Shown here one piece after another: positions 33,001 to 44,040 of a DNA stretch of 64,000 bases. The DNA is from Amblyomma americanum (Eukaryota > Arthropoda > Arachnida > Ixodida > Ixodidae). Location of the stretch: NCBI RefSeq assembly GCF_052857255.1, contig NC_135505.1, positions 51,993,507 to 52,057,506 on the forward strand, read 5' to 3'. A program made the position numbers and the translations under genes. Numbering within the stretch: position 1 is the stretch's first letter; the number at the start of each line of letters is the position of its first letter. A model generated the notes under the pieces. The model ran no database searches and was not told the DNA's origin. It saw only the letters and a list, made by a program, of their open reading frames with translations.

Positions 33001-33660
33001 ACGCGGAAAAGGCACAAATGTTCAGCATTGCACTAAATCAACCAAATGAAGTTCAGGCTCAAATTCTGACTTGGGGAAAACCATTAAAATAACGACAGTC
33101 AGCGAAATCTTAGCTGCTACGAATGATACGAAACAACTTAGTCGGGATCAACTTGCGGATCTGACTGCCTTAGTCAAAATATACCATAATGCGTCTTCCA
33201 CTATTCTCGGAAATAGCAATCTAGTCCAGCATGATATTGAAGTGGGCAGTCAGTCGCCAATTCAGTGTAAGTCTAATCATTTTTCCCCACGCCAAGAAAA
33301 GCCTTTATTAAATGCTGTAGGTCAAATGCTTTAACTGGAGTTAATGTAGAAGTGAGAGAGAGATTATGCGTTTCCTATGATTTTGGTAGAGAGCCCCGGC
33401 AAAGACTCGTGTTTCTGTGTGGACTACCGGAAGGTAAATGCCGTTACTGTAACCAAGGTTTACTAGATCCCGAATATTGAAGCCGGCATCGAGAAATCAA
33501 GCATGGCAAAGTACATTTCAACCATCAGTCTTGTCAGGGGATACTGGCAATTACCACTTTCGGAACCACAAGAGGAACCACAATCCATAGGGTATTTTTT
33601 GCGTACCAAATTCGGTATACAACTGTCCACGGATGGGTGCCCGTTGTTGTCGGAGTTGAA
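33001..33660 (+). pseudogene. reverse transcriptase N-terminal part of element D2, downstream of integrase
   Basis: TVSEILAATNDTKQLSRDQL and NLVQHDIEVGSQSPIQCK are the linker and start of a gypsy RT, followed by FCVDYRKVNAVTV, ISTISLVRGYWQLPLSEPQE and a damaged TKFG segment. The sequence is lost after about 33660, before the YxDD site. The placement after integrase is the unusual point. Stops and frameshifts are present. Confidence 0.72.
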
Positions 33661-33675
33661 CGAAAGTATGCCTGA

Positions 33676-34325
33676 TTGATGCTATATAGGATTCGAAGTC
33701 CCCGTGAGCCGTTTTCGGTTATAGAATATCTGATACAGGTCCCATTTGATCCCAACATAGTTTTGGAAATGTGGCGAAGTGCTTGAAGGTTGCTTCACTT
33801 CTGCCACCACCTGGCCCGCGAGTCTTTTCTATCCTATCTTTCTATCCTACCTTTAAACTCTCCTACTTTCTGCACGTGGCAGCGATTGTGGGTCAGCTTG
33901 AGCCAGTGGGCAGGCCTGTGCACTTTCCTTTTCATTTTTCCTGGCAACAACAGAAGAAGAAGAAGATTGTACTTGTTGATGCTTGATGGGTATGGACGGT
34001 TCAAAGCCTCGTGGGCCGTTTTCGGTTATAGAATATCTTATAAGGGTCCATTTGAACTCAACAGATTAAACTTATTTTTGGAAATGTAGCGGAGTGCTTG
34101 AAGGTTGCTTCACTTCAGCCACCGGTTGGCCCGGTATTTCACTGCCTCGGGGATCGGCCTGGGACATCATAGCGCGCGTTTTTTCTATCCTATCTTTCTA
34201 TCCTGTCTTTAAACTCTCCTACATTTAGCACGTGGCAGTGATTGTGGCTCAGCTTGAGCCAGTGGGCAGGCATATGCACTTTCCATTTTATTTTTCCTGG
34301 CAACAACAGAAGAAGAAGAATACTG
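33676..34325 (+). repeat. two tandem units of about 300-340 bp, probable LINE 5' UTR monomers
   Basis: TTTTCGGTTATAGAATATCT recurs at 33711 and 34018. TTTGGAAATGT, GTGCTTGAAGGTTGCTTCAC, TCTATCCTATCTTTCTATCC, CACGTGGCAG and TCCTGGCAACAACAGAAG follow in the same order in both. Unit 2 has a roughly 45-bp insertion (CGGGGATCGGCCTGGGACAT). Both end in (GAA)n. A zinc-knuckle LINE ORF1 follows in the same orientation, so these may be promoter-bearing monomers. Confidence 0.7.
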
Positions 34326-34507
34326 AATATCTGCTGCTGGTCCTTGGAGCCAAGACCCTGTCAACTCAGCAAAGCTTCCAGTGTTCCTGACCAGGTGGGC
34401 CACCGGATCCTTTGTCCCGGAGGTCCTGCCTGCTGCCCGGCGCCACGCTCCTGCCAGTAGTGACCAGGGCTGACCTTGGAGCGAACTTGCCCTGCAGTGC
34501 GCCTCAA

Positions 34508-35815
34508 AGGCGCAATGCCTTTCTTTACAGTGCCGGAGCCTGTTTCGGCCGACACCCTCATCGACATCCTCGAGGAGAAATCGGAGTCGGTGGGCTGACT
34601 TACCTTCAGCACCTCGGAGGTCTTTGATTCTTGGCTGCCGTGGCCTCCATGGCTCTGGTGTCAAACATGTTGGCGAGAGGCAATCTGCTGATCGCCGGAA
34701 AAGAAGTGCCGCTGGAACAGACGGGAGTTCTGGTGGTTCATGTGACTGTCTACCGTCTTCCGCCATGCGTCAGCGCCGCAGGCCTGATCGCGGCGTTTAA
34801 GCCGTATGGGAAAGTCGGGGCAGTAACCGAGACGAGCTTCCTGAGCAAGAACAGCATCGGGAACAGGACGCACCTCGTGAAGTTGGAGATGATGAAGTCT
34901 CCACCGAACTTCCTGACTGTGGCCGGGACTCGAGCCATGATCGATTACCGCGGTATGAGGCACGTCTGTTCCCGCTGCGGAGGATAGGGCCACTTCGGTG
35001 CTGTCTGCAAGGCGGTGCGCTGCGGCCGGTGCGGCACATAGGGGTACGTGGGAGCGAACTGCAGGCACGTGTGTAAGCGCTGCGGTGGGGCCCATCCCAC
35101 ATACGACTGCTTCCGGCTGAGTTCCTACGCGGCGGAGGTGGCGTCTGCGGCTGACAAGGCGCCACAGGTTCCTGGCCCGGACAGGCCGAGTCATCTCAGG
35201 CGGCTGGCGCCGTTTCCAGCGGCGCGGTGGAGGAGGCGGTGCCGCGCCTGGCAGAGCCTGCTGTCCAGCGTGACAACGCCGTGACCAGCCCGGCTGGCGA
35301 CCAGGCGGGGAAGGAGCTGACCGGCTCCTCGTTGCCCCAGTCCTCGGCGGAGCACTCACAGGGAGCCTCCGACGCTGAGAAGTCGGCTTCGGCCGACTCT
35401 GGATTCGCTGGGAGACTCGTCTCTGGAGGAGCCTCCAAGTCTGGAGCCATCCCTCTTCGACGTTCCGACGGCGGCGCCGCACGGCGACACGAAGGCGGGC
35501 ACCGAGTCACCTGCCTCCCCCTCCACCAGTGACGCCCTACACACGCCGGTCAAGGGCGCCCAGGGAAGCGACAGCGCGAGTCAGTCACGACCACGGGCAC
35601 CGCATATCCCGGTCGCCCTGCTCCAGCGGGGATAGTGCGCAGCGAAGGTGCGGGCTAGTGACCGAGAGGTCCTAGACCTGGAGGACTCCCAGCGCCAGCT
35701 GTCATCCTCATCTGACGGCGGCGTGCCTGCAACTTCTGGCACCCCGGCACTAAAGAAGGAAGCCAGTACTGCGGATCAGGATGACGTCCTTATAGACGTC
35801 ACAGGGAAAGAATAA
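34508..35815 (+). pseudogene. LINE ORF1 (zinc-knuckle nucleic-acid-binding protein)
   Basis: The frame runs SADTLIDILEEKSESVG, stop, then LAAVASMALVSNMLARGNLL and VHVTVYRLPPCVSAAGLIAA, an RRM-like fold region (PYGKVGAVTETSF). Three CCHC knuckles are seen: CSRCGG.GHFGAVC, CGRCGT.GYVGANC (each with a stop inside) and intact CKRCGGAHPTYDC (about 34965-35115). A Ser/Ala/Pro-rich tail, partly in another frame, ends DDVLIDVTGKE at 35815. ORF1 proteins of L1/Tx1-like LINEs coat the RNA. The ORF2 that should follow is absent or unrecognisable. It may belong to the same superfamily as the ORF2 at 49.4-51.6 kb. Confidence 0.65.
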
Positions 35816-36230
35816 GTTCCGTCATGGCGCCCCCGCCCAGCACTCCGGGCTTTAGCGGCCCACCTTCTCCCCTGCTCGGCGGCGGCTCGGGCGCCGCGCT
35901 GTCGGCGCGCACCGAACGCCGTTATTTTATCGGCGCTCGCTCCGTCGGCACGTCTGGCGAGCGATGAACGGTGTTTGTGCGGTGGTGTGTTTGGTGCGTG
36001 CGTGACTGTTTTCCTGTCGCAGCCGCGCGCATCCGCCGGACCTTTCCGCCGCGCAACCGTTGGCACCGCTTGGCATCGGCCCGCCGCCGCGGGGCCGTCA
36101 GCCTAGACGCCAGCAGGGATACGGGACACCTCCCAAGAGCCTCGACGCGCCTTCCCCAGCGCCGGCGTATCAACGAACCCACGGACTCTACTCGCAGAAC
36201 TTTGCCGTGAGTCCATAATCGTTATATTTT
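35816..36230. other. GC-rich sequence between two LINEs
   Basis: Very GC-rich, starting with a possible ATG at 35824 in context GTCATGGCG. It could be the start of ORF2 of the preceding LINE, but no endonuclease motif is visible. It ends where the opposing LINE 3' end begins. Confidence 0.35.
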
Positions 36231-36791
36231 GTTCTCTTGTTTAGTTGTTTTATCTTGTTCTTCTTCTCCTTAGTAAGCATGGCACATACCTGCGCAGGGG
36301 GATTGGCCAAGGTTCAGTAGATAATCCCTATGAGGTATTTGCGCGGATAAAAATAGGCGTGAGAAGACTATGACAATATAAAATTCGAAACAGTCAAAAG
36401 AATTAAAGAAACATTAATTACCAGGAATAGAATCGACCATTTTTGGACATGTGACAATTTTTCTATATAGCTAACAAGGTAATCGATCAGTTGCACTTAT
36501 GTAATCATGAAGGTAGCCGCAGACACTCCTTAACGGGAATCCCTTTGCGCTCGCACCGAACGAAAGAATAACTGGAAGAGACAGTGGGAGTCCTAACCTC
36601 GAAAAAGGCACCTCCAAATGCTGTTTTCTCTGACCTGCGAACCGCCGGCGAGAGAGGAGAAAATGATCTACTGTTTCAACTTGCCCACATGATACACAAA
36701 GATTTGTCGCAGCGAACCCACATCTGCATAAGTACAAATTTAAGTGAGGGATTCCGCATCACAGAAAAGTTATTGACAACTCAGAAAGCCT

Positions 36792-37427
36792 TTATTTACA
36801 CCACCTGATATTCCATGGGAACATTAAGTGGCTAAAATCCACATTATTGAGCAATGGATCATTCAGGTTGGCTGAAATATGTTGGGAGCGCTGGAAACGT
36901 GAAGTTTCTAGCAGAATGAGGTGACGGACGCTGAGAGCTGACCTTGCCAATAAATCAGCCACCTCGTTAAAATAGACGCCCGAATGCCCAGGTGCCCAGA
37001 CAAAGCGGATCTCACGCACTGTGCGCGGAACATAAAACCAAAGCGAATGTTTCAATAAAGATTTCCCCGAATTTCGTAGACAGACAAGAACTGAAAGGCA
37101 GTCTGCAAGAACAAGAACCCGTGCTACATGCCTAGGAAGTTTGAGAAGAGCCAAACCAATGGCCTGAAACTCTTCGAAGAATATATGAGTATAATCTGGG
37201 ATACGAACAGAATAGCTCCCAGCCAGCTCCTGCGAATATATCCCAACCGCCGCCTTCTCACAGCTGCCGGAGGCATCAGTGGAGATAACAGTTCGAAGAG
37301 GAAAATTCTGTAGGTGCTCAGAAAGGAGACCATTTAGGATTATTGCGGGCAAATTCTTCGCATGGGACGGGAAAATATGGTCATAATAGAAGACGGGGTC
37401 AGCCTGCGTGTGTGCAACTTGTTGCAA
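36792..37427 (-). pseudogene. RNase H domain of the I-type LINE
   Basis: A 211-codon open piece. It would remove the RNA strand during target-primed reverse transcription. Catalytic acidic residues lie in VISTDASG, FFEEFQAIG, LVLADCLSVL and NEVADLLARS, with the H-containing WAPGHSG loop. It is the best-preserved part of the element. Confidence 0.8.
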
Positions 37428-38791
37428 CGAGATCAGATTAACCTGAAGCGGGGCTAATAGATTCTGCGTGAACCTAACTTGCAGAAGCTGATAGCGGGGC
37501 CAATAATTAGTGAAAAACAGGTGTGGTTGGGATAAACTACGAACGCCGGGAGCCGGGTCAATGGACCTGAGGAAAGTACGGACTGTTAGAAGTTGTAAGC
37601 GGGAAAAGAGATCGGGGATACGGGCTTGCAGATAAAGGACAACGTTTTAAGCGGATTTTGGGAGCGCGAGGCATAGCCGTAGGGCAAGCCTTTCCGTAAA
37701 GCTAATGGCTGCAGCTTGTAGTTTACGCTACCAGAGAACAAGACAACCGAATTCTAGAATCGGTCTCATATGAGCCTTATAGAGCAATAGTAACGTGTCA
37801 CGTCGCATGCCAAACTTTTTATTGCCAACTCGTGTCAACCGGCCCAGAGCACGTTCCCCTTTAATAACATTCTTATTAATGTGGTGTCGCCAGTCCAACC
37901 TTTGATCATAAGTAACGCCTAGGTATTTAACCGACTTCAGCTGCGGAATTGGAGTGGAGCGGTATACTAGCCAGATGTACAAAGGAGTGTCGGGTGGAAA
38001 TATCAGCACGCCATATTTGCTGACATTAAGTGATAAATTAATTTATTTCAACCAGACTTCAATAGCATTCAGGTATGCCTGCAAACAATCGTATAGTGCA
38101 TGAATATGCTTTGCTGATGCGAAAAAAGCTACATCATTTACGTATACATAAACTGCAATGTCTGGATGAATGGGTATGTCTCGAACCAATATGTTGAAAA
38201 GCAGCGGAGACAAAACAGATCCGTTCGGCACACCTCTTGATTGAGCATGGGTACTAGAACAGAAAGATCTGTCTGTACAGAAGAAAAATCTATCTTAAAA
38301 ATTCACAAATCCAAGCATAGATGAAGTGCGGTGGATGTAGCTGAGCAGGATTGTTAATAAGGACCGTGTGTTCAACGCTATCATAAGCTTTAGCAACATC
38401 AAGTGTCCTCAAGGCCGCAACTTCTCTCTCGCGCATTGATTGTCATATTCGGCTCTCGAGATCCACATGCGTGGATCATAAGGAACAACCGTGACGAAAG
38501 CCAATCTGTGCGGAGCTGAGGCCATTAATGTGATGATCATGCTCTGTGAGGCGACTGTGAACTACACATTCTATTAGCTTTACTAAATTTGAGGTTAAAG
38601 CAATCGGCCGAATATTGTCTATATGAAACCCTTATCTGAATTTTTCAAATGTAAAATTATTTTCGCAAATTTTGACCTTTAATGAATCCAAGAGGTTTCT
38701 AATAACGCATTTACAATATCCAGAAGGTGAGTTGGAAATTTTTGCGCTATAATCTTTCAGTAGCGTGGCTTTTTGGGCTTGTAGGTACATA

Positions 38792-38944
38792 GTTCCAAAA
38801 CACTGTAGCGCAGCAAAAGACGAGGACACAAGAGACGAGAGACGAACACCACAAGAGACGAGAGACGAACACCACTAGCGCTCGTGGTGTTCGTCTCTCG
38901 TCTCTTGTGTCCTCGTCTTTTGCTGCGCTACAGTGTATTGGAAC
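38792..38944. repeat. fold-back element 3, made of two opposed Penelope-type 3' ends
   Basis: The right arm (38878-38944, GCTCGTGGTG...GTATTGGAAC) is practically identical to 42408-42472, the 3' end of the Penelope-like element. The left arm is its reverse complement, with AAGAGACGAGAGACGAACAC duplicated. It interrupts the LINE RT coding sequence. Flanks share only TAT, so the target duplication is short or lost. Confidence 0.9.
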
Positions 38945-40255
38945 TATAATCTTTAACATGCCCACAGTAACCCCGTCAAATCTCGGGGCAGCAGACTGCA
39001 TCGAGGAAACAATTGGGAGGAGTGCCGATACGTGCACCTCGGTATAATCCTAGCTGGGTGTGAGAGTGTGCAAAGGTTCTCTTTTCTGCACTTGGAAACG
39101 TAAAGCCAGCCCCTGAGCGATACGTTCAAGGTGTTGCTTAGCTTCCTGCGGAGACAATACCATTAACGTTTTGTGGTTGGAGGCCGGAGAGTTGTTATTC
39201 TGTGCCATGTATCTATTTAGTGCCTTCTTATTCTGAGGCTTAGAGAGATAGGTGTTTAAAGTTGGATTATAATCCTCCTTTTGCTTTTTTAACAACTCTC
39301 TTGAAATATGCAGAGTGTAACTTATAATTTATCCAATTAGCTGGGCTCGGATTATCGGAAAAGCTTTTCCATGCTGCTTTTCTAAGTCGATAAGCTTTCT
39401 CGCACTCCTCCGTCCACCAAGGAGACGGCTGTCTGGCAGGGGCAGTAGCGAACACAGCGAATACAGAGCTCTCAGCAGCATCTTGCAGAAAGGAAATTGC
39501 CCGCTGAGCTCTTTCTGCTTGACCTGAGCTAACTATGGAGGGAAGCGACGCAGATATCAATTTTTTATACGTAATGTGATTCACAAATTTCAACGTTGCA
39601 CTCTTCTTCTGATAGGAGAGGACATTATAGTAGAGGTTATTGGAAAGTGGTCACTAGATGTGTCTGATTCTACCGTTTACCATACAGATACTCCAAACCC
39701 ACGAGATGTTAATGTTAAATCTATGACTGAACGAAAAACTCCACGCATAAAGGTTACTGCTCCGAAATTGCAGCTGCGCACTGCATTCATAGACATCTAT
39801 GACCAGAGCAGCTGGCTGCAGTAGTCAGAGCGACTACCTCAGACACTGTGGTGCGAATTAAAATTCCCTGCAATGACTGTATTGTTTGCACCACTCAGTA
39901 AATGTATCCAAGCAGTCTGTCCTGTGAACACCTACAGGAAAGTAGATTTTAGCAATAGTTACTGTGGCGCACTGTAAAAGAGAGATTTCAACCGCCAACT
40001 CAGAATCAGGGAGCATAACTTTCTGCGAGATTGATACCCGGTGACATATTTTTGTTGAGACCATAGTTATGAACCCACCACCGCTGTCATTATTGCTGTC
40101 TACCCTGAAAACACGAAATTTATTGAAAATGATTTAAGTGGAGAGAGCCACGTTTCTGGCAAAATAACAATATCTGGATTATGTTTATGAAGAAATATTT
40201 CAAGATCCGTGAGAGACGAAAGTACCGAACGACAATTTCATTGCAGAACATTTAG

Positions 40256-42346
40256 GGAATACCTTCGGGAATACAAGCATATCACTGCTCAAGCTACCGA
40301 ATGCCTGTGGGCTCAACATTTGCCACAACTACGGGCCGACCTTGCGAGCAGGACGAAGACAGCCCGGAGCACCGTCCACACCCTGGAGGCCCTGAATCTA
40401 ACGGATGACGTGTCAAGGGTTCTATCGTTAGGACCAAAGTTTGCTGTGGAGCCCAAGCCGTCAGCTGCACAACTACTTGCGATGGTACGCCAAGTATCGC
40501 AGCGTGCAACGCAACTGGAACACGACCGCTGCATTTCAGAAGGAGTCGACGTTTTGCAGTGCTCAAGGCCAAGATCTTCCAAGCTACCCCTCAAGCGCGT
40601 CGAGTCCTTCATCAAGGAACAGCACCTGGTCGTGCTGCCTGCTGACAAAGAAGGTGGCTTTGCGATTCTATCCTGTGAACTTTACAAGTCCAAGGCTGAC
40701 GAAGCCGTGTCTTCTGTATTTAACTGCCGCAACAAAGTAATGATGTCAAAAGTAAAAGCTAAAGCGAAGAAGCTATGCAACATGTTAAACCTTACCAAGC
40801 TGGCTAAAAAAATAGGCGATGCACGAAAAGATTTTTTAGACGTGTTTTTCAGTGCAAAAACCCATAAACCGGAAAAACCATTCAGGGTGATTATCTCTGA
40901 AACTGGCACATGGCAAAAAACGGTTTCAATGTACTTACAAAGCAAACTTAACCTTTTACCGCTTGACGACCCCTTTATGGTTAAGAAATCTGACGAAATT
41001 TTACACTTTGTTCGGTCGCGCTCTGATAACAGCATGGTTGCATTTTCAGTGGATGTTAAGGATCTATATTACACGCTGCCGAACGACAAGGTGCTGTGCT
41101 GTATAGAGGAGTGCATAGATGAGTCCGAGTGTGTTGCTTTCCAGAATGCGGCGGGGGTGTCGGCGAGCAGTTTGTCAGAAATTTTAGCTATTTACTTGCA
41201 GTCAACGTTCATTAACTGGGAAGAAAAACCCTACCTTCAGAAAGAAGGGATATGCATCGGGTCGTGCATAGCGCCAATTCTGAGTAATCTGTTTTTAACA
41301 AAACTTGACAAGGCTGTTTCCAGCCACCTTGACAGCTTGGACGTAATCAAGGTCTTTAGATTTGTTGATGACTTTTTTTTATTCTTGTTAAGTGTGACCA
41401 AGGCTCACTTGAGTCAAAGGCTCATAGCATTTTAACTACCATGACAGAACATTTTAAACCGCTTGTTTTAACATGCGAATTGCCCATCGATAACTCCATT
41501 AGATTTTTAGATATTAACTTCAGCTTTCACGCTCATCACATATCCTTGGTCTACCAGCCGCGAAGCAACAAGCCGATGCTGCCATATCAGTCCGCTCATT
41601 CAAAACTGATAAAAAGAGGTATTGTCAATTTATGTTTTCGAAATGCTGTCCAGAAATCTTGTCCGCACATGATGACCGATAGTTTTCAAGAGCAGTCCAA
41701 GAGGCTTACTAATGCCGGATGCCCCTCCCATGTTCAAGTTTCTGTTGCAGAAAAACTTGTTAAGAGAATGAAACCAGAAAATCAATGTAATCCAAACCCA
41801 GTTCCTCGTGAACGGAAAGACCTTGTTGTATTACCTTATCTACACAAGATTTCCCACAATTTAAAAAGAGTTGGTCAACGAGCGAATGCGACCGTCGTGT
41901 TCTCGGCGCCGAAAAAACTTGCAACGTTGTGCAAACTGCGAAAAACCAACACCAACAAAGCGCGCGGATGCGCAACTAGGCACCAGAAGCCCTACGTCAC
42001 GTGCGATGAAGGTGTTGTATATCAAATTCCCTTGTCATGCGGGAAACACTATATCGGCCAGACGTGGAGATGTCTGAACGAGCGCCTAATGAAACACGCT
42101 CGCAACGTCAGAAACGGGCAAGGCGGATCGCTGGTTGACCACATTCTCGCATGCAAGTCAAAACACTGTAAGCCTTTCTTTGATAAAAGTCTTGTAATAG
42201 GAAAAAGTAGAGAAAGGTTAACGCGCAAAATCATTGAAGCCGAAAAGATAAATAGGTCAGGATGCTCGTGTGTAAGCACACCTTCCATTCTCCTCTCAGA
42301 TAAAGAGCTCGTTTTTCTAAGAAATCGATACTGTTCGCACGTGTGA
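40256..42346 (+). pseudogene. Penelope-like RT plus GIY-YIG endonuclease, one frameshift
   Basis: First part to 41435: an N-terminal helical region, VVLPADKEGGFAIL (RT motif near 40640), FRVIISETGTWQ, FSVDVKDLYYTLPND (first catalytic Asp, about 41055) and [10 protein letters not shown] (active-site Asp pair, about 41365). A one-base shift near 41415 then moves to the frame open to 42346: [20 protein letters not shown], a linker, and GIY-YIG nuclease [20 protein letters not shown] with KHAR and a downstream Glu region (42020-42250). The first 16 residues of the apparent ORF from 40209 are antisense LINE, not Penelope. Apart from the shift and missing start, the reading frame is clean. Confidence 0.85.
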
Positions 42347-42407
42347 TTACTGTTTTCTGGTGTATAAATGTGATGCTTCAGGAGAATAAAATTTGTTGGA
42401 AGTTAGT

Positions 42408-42469
42408 GCTCGTGGTGTTCGTCTCTCGTCTCTTGTGTCCTCGTCTTTTGCTGCGCTACAGTGTATTGG
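42408..42469 (+). repeat. 3' terminal sequence of the Penelope-like element
   Basis: The same 62-65 bp occurs once here and twice, inverted, in fold-back 3. Confidence 0.9.
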
Positions 42470-42478
42470 AACTTTTAG

Positions 42479-43233
42479 ACCCGCCATGATTATTGAGTGA
42501 GGAAAGAGGCAGCAACAGCCTCCTTCAGCACATCAGACTGGGGGATTAGTTTGGGGGGTCCTTTCTTGCTTTCATTTGCAGAACAGCTGACCTCGAAGGT
42601 GAGGAAGAAGCTCGACACTTCTGGGAAGGACAGAGCATTTCGACTTCCGTGTTACAGATATCTACGTGAAAAACACTGCCAAGAGCGCTGTTGGCAGGCC
42701 GGACTTGATATGCGTCAGGAGGCGACATGGAGTCACTTTTACTAGCAGCACAATTTCGGAGTGATGCAGGTGTCGCTGCCGAAACAGATGATTGAGAAGG
42801 CAGAGACAGGCCTGCAACAAGTTGAGATAAAGCCTCGGAGAAGTTGTACAGCATTCGCTCGACCACCACAGAAAGAGCCTGTTCTACTGAGGACACTATC
42901 GAAGTAGTCATACTTGACTCTATATCTGCAACAGAGCTTCGCGCACGGCTGGCATATGTATTATTCTTCCGATCTAGAATTGCATACGCATCTACTCTCG
43001 AGCATAGCCTCGCTTGAATTGTATCTAGCAGGCTTTGTTGGTCAGCTCGTTTCGAGCAGTTGGGATCATCAGCTGAGTGGTTACACTTGCAGAGGCAACG
43101 CTGGGGCTGATCAGAGGAGCAGCTGTCATACGAATGCCCTTCTCCCGCGCGTTCGTTGCACATTGATGTTTTGTTTTTACTGGAATGTAATTTCCGCACC
43201 CTTGCAGACGACATTTCTTTTCGTTCATGGTTT
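42479..43233 (-). pseudogene. ORF1 (gag-like) C-terminal half of the I-type LINE
   Basis: The minus strand from about 43250 to 42546 has a Cys/His cluster (CNERAGEGHSYDSC, CLCKCNHSADDPNC) of LINE zinc knuckles, with frames overlapping around a shift. A Ser-rich coiled region (SSVEQALSVVVERMLYNFSE) follows, and the end is just before the ORF2 ATG at about 42488. It is the 5' continuation of the LINE at 36.2-40.2 kb. Its N-terminal part is lost at about 43233, where another LINE 3' tail abuts. Confidence 0.65.
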
Positions 43234-43234
43234 C

Positions 43235-43790
43235 GTACAATACAATACAATATTTATTCTGCACAATCAAGAACGCAATACACGTAACACACCTGCCAAA
43301 GCCTCAGAGGGCTTGACTGACAGTGCCTGGAAGTCAGAAAACAAGAAAATGCAGAAAGTTGTTACTGAAGATAGCAGTGAAAGAGAAAATAATAAAGATG
43401 ACTGAAAAAAGAAAATAAAAAATTAAGTGCTTCTTAAGAGTCTTATCTCTTGTTTAGTTTTCGCTTTTAAAACAGGCGCTGGTAATTTGTTAAATATTGC
43501 GGGCACATAATATCGTCGCGTTCGTTTTCCATATTTTGAAGTCTTGGGGATGATAAAAGGATCCTCAATCATTGTTCCAAAAGTGGTTAATTGTAACGGT
43601 TTCGCCATAGGAGACGTAAAAGTGGGCATATTCAAAAGCCTAAACACATCTCTGTCTTTCTTAGGGCATAAATTATATACCATTGACAATAGCAAAGAAC
43701 GCATGATTGAATTAACTCTTGAGCTCCATCTAAGGGTGCAGTGACCATACACGGTCAAACCATAACGCATAAAACTGTAAACGAAGGCAT
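43235..43790 (-). mobile_element. second LINE (Jockey/CR1-like), 3' part
   Basis: Minus strand: FVYSFMRYGLTVYGHC (RT thumb), VNSIMRSLLLSMVYNL, DVFRLLNMPTF and a C-terminus with RRYYVPAIFNKLPAPVLKAK. A stop at about 43423, AATAAA (43258-43253) and a (TTGTA)n tail ending about 43236 follow. The coding sequence is interrupted by element B and resumes at 49041. The 3' tail abuts the I-type LINE ORF1, suggesting insertion there. Confidence 0.75.
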
Positions 43791-43962
43791 TGTAATGGGA
43801 CCGACAGGCGCAGCGCACCGAAGAAGCGGACGAGTTCAAGCGGGACAACGAAGAAGCAGACGAAGTGCAGCTGCGTTTTTCGAACGACGCCTGTGAGTGT
43901 GCCCGTCGTGTCGCCGGTCAACCAAGACCAACCGACCTGTGCTTCAAATAAACGCCTTGACA
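43791..43962 (+). repeat. 5' LTR of element B
   Basis: TGTAATGGGACC...CCTTGACA with AATAAA at about 43947. Followed by TTGGTGGAGGTGC, a possible primer-binding site of unassigned tRNA. Confidence 0.95.
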
Positions 43963-44040
43963 CTTGGTGGAGGTGCTTCGGTTCCCGTCCCGGTCCTCAT
44001 CCTGGAACTTCGAAGCGGAACGCTCCTCGTCTCCGCCACC

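Larger units (their letters stand above)
36240..40246 (-). mobile_element. I-type LINE, ORF2 half (EN, RT, RNase H, C-terminal Zn)
   Basis: Minus-strand, in order. Endonuclease: ORF2 start region 40246-40200, NPDIVILPETWLS, then fragments to about 39850. The EN-RT linker is WWTEECEKAYRLRKAAWKSF (39430-39370). RT follows: DGVTVGMLK (about 38980), RPIALTSNLVKLIE (about 38610), AKAYDSVEH, GSVLSPLLFNILV (38210) and the active-site strand with Asn for Asp (VYVNDVAFF, 38150). RNase H has all acidic residues (STDASG, EEFQAIGLAL, LADCLSV and WAPGH..NEVADLLA; 37300-36950). A C-terminal Cys/His region is at 36737-36640. The 3' UTR extends to about 36240. Frames are broken in many places, so the copy is dead. 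Fold-back 3 sits in RT, a Penelope-like element sits at the ORF2 start, and ORF1 continues at 42479. Confidence 0.85.
40256..42469 (+). mobile_element. Penelope-like element, 5'-truncated, inserted in LINE ORF2 start
   Basis: A 2.2-kb element encoding RT and GIY-YIG endonuclease, flanked by AACATTTAG (40247-40255) and AACTTTTAG (42470-42478), a 9-bp duplication with one mismatch. With the insert removed, the minus-strand LINE reads an uninterrupted ORF2 beginning MAGLNVLQ. The 3' end has AATAAA (about 42385) and the 62-bp terminal sequence shared with fold-back 3. The protein lacks the first part usual for the family (about 690 codons remain), so the copy is 5'-truncated. Confidence 0.88.

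Noticed and set aside
34209..36210. Long minus- and plus-strand ORFs in the GC-rich 34-36 kb stretch (for example 35482-34661)
   Set aside because: Shadows of the LINE ORF1 frame. High GC keeps alternative frames open, and only the plus-strand frames with zinc knuckles carry recognisable motifs.
40209..40255. ATG and first 16 codons of the 408-codon Penelope ORF
   Set aside because: This stretch is the antisense start of the LINE ORF2 and target duplication. The element begins at about 40256.
40256..42469. Hammerhead ribozyme motif expected in some Penelope-like terminal repeats
   Set aside because: I looked for the CTGATGA and GAAA core near both ends and did not find it. The copy is 5'-truncated.
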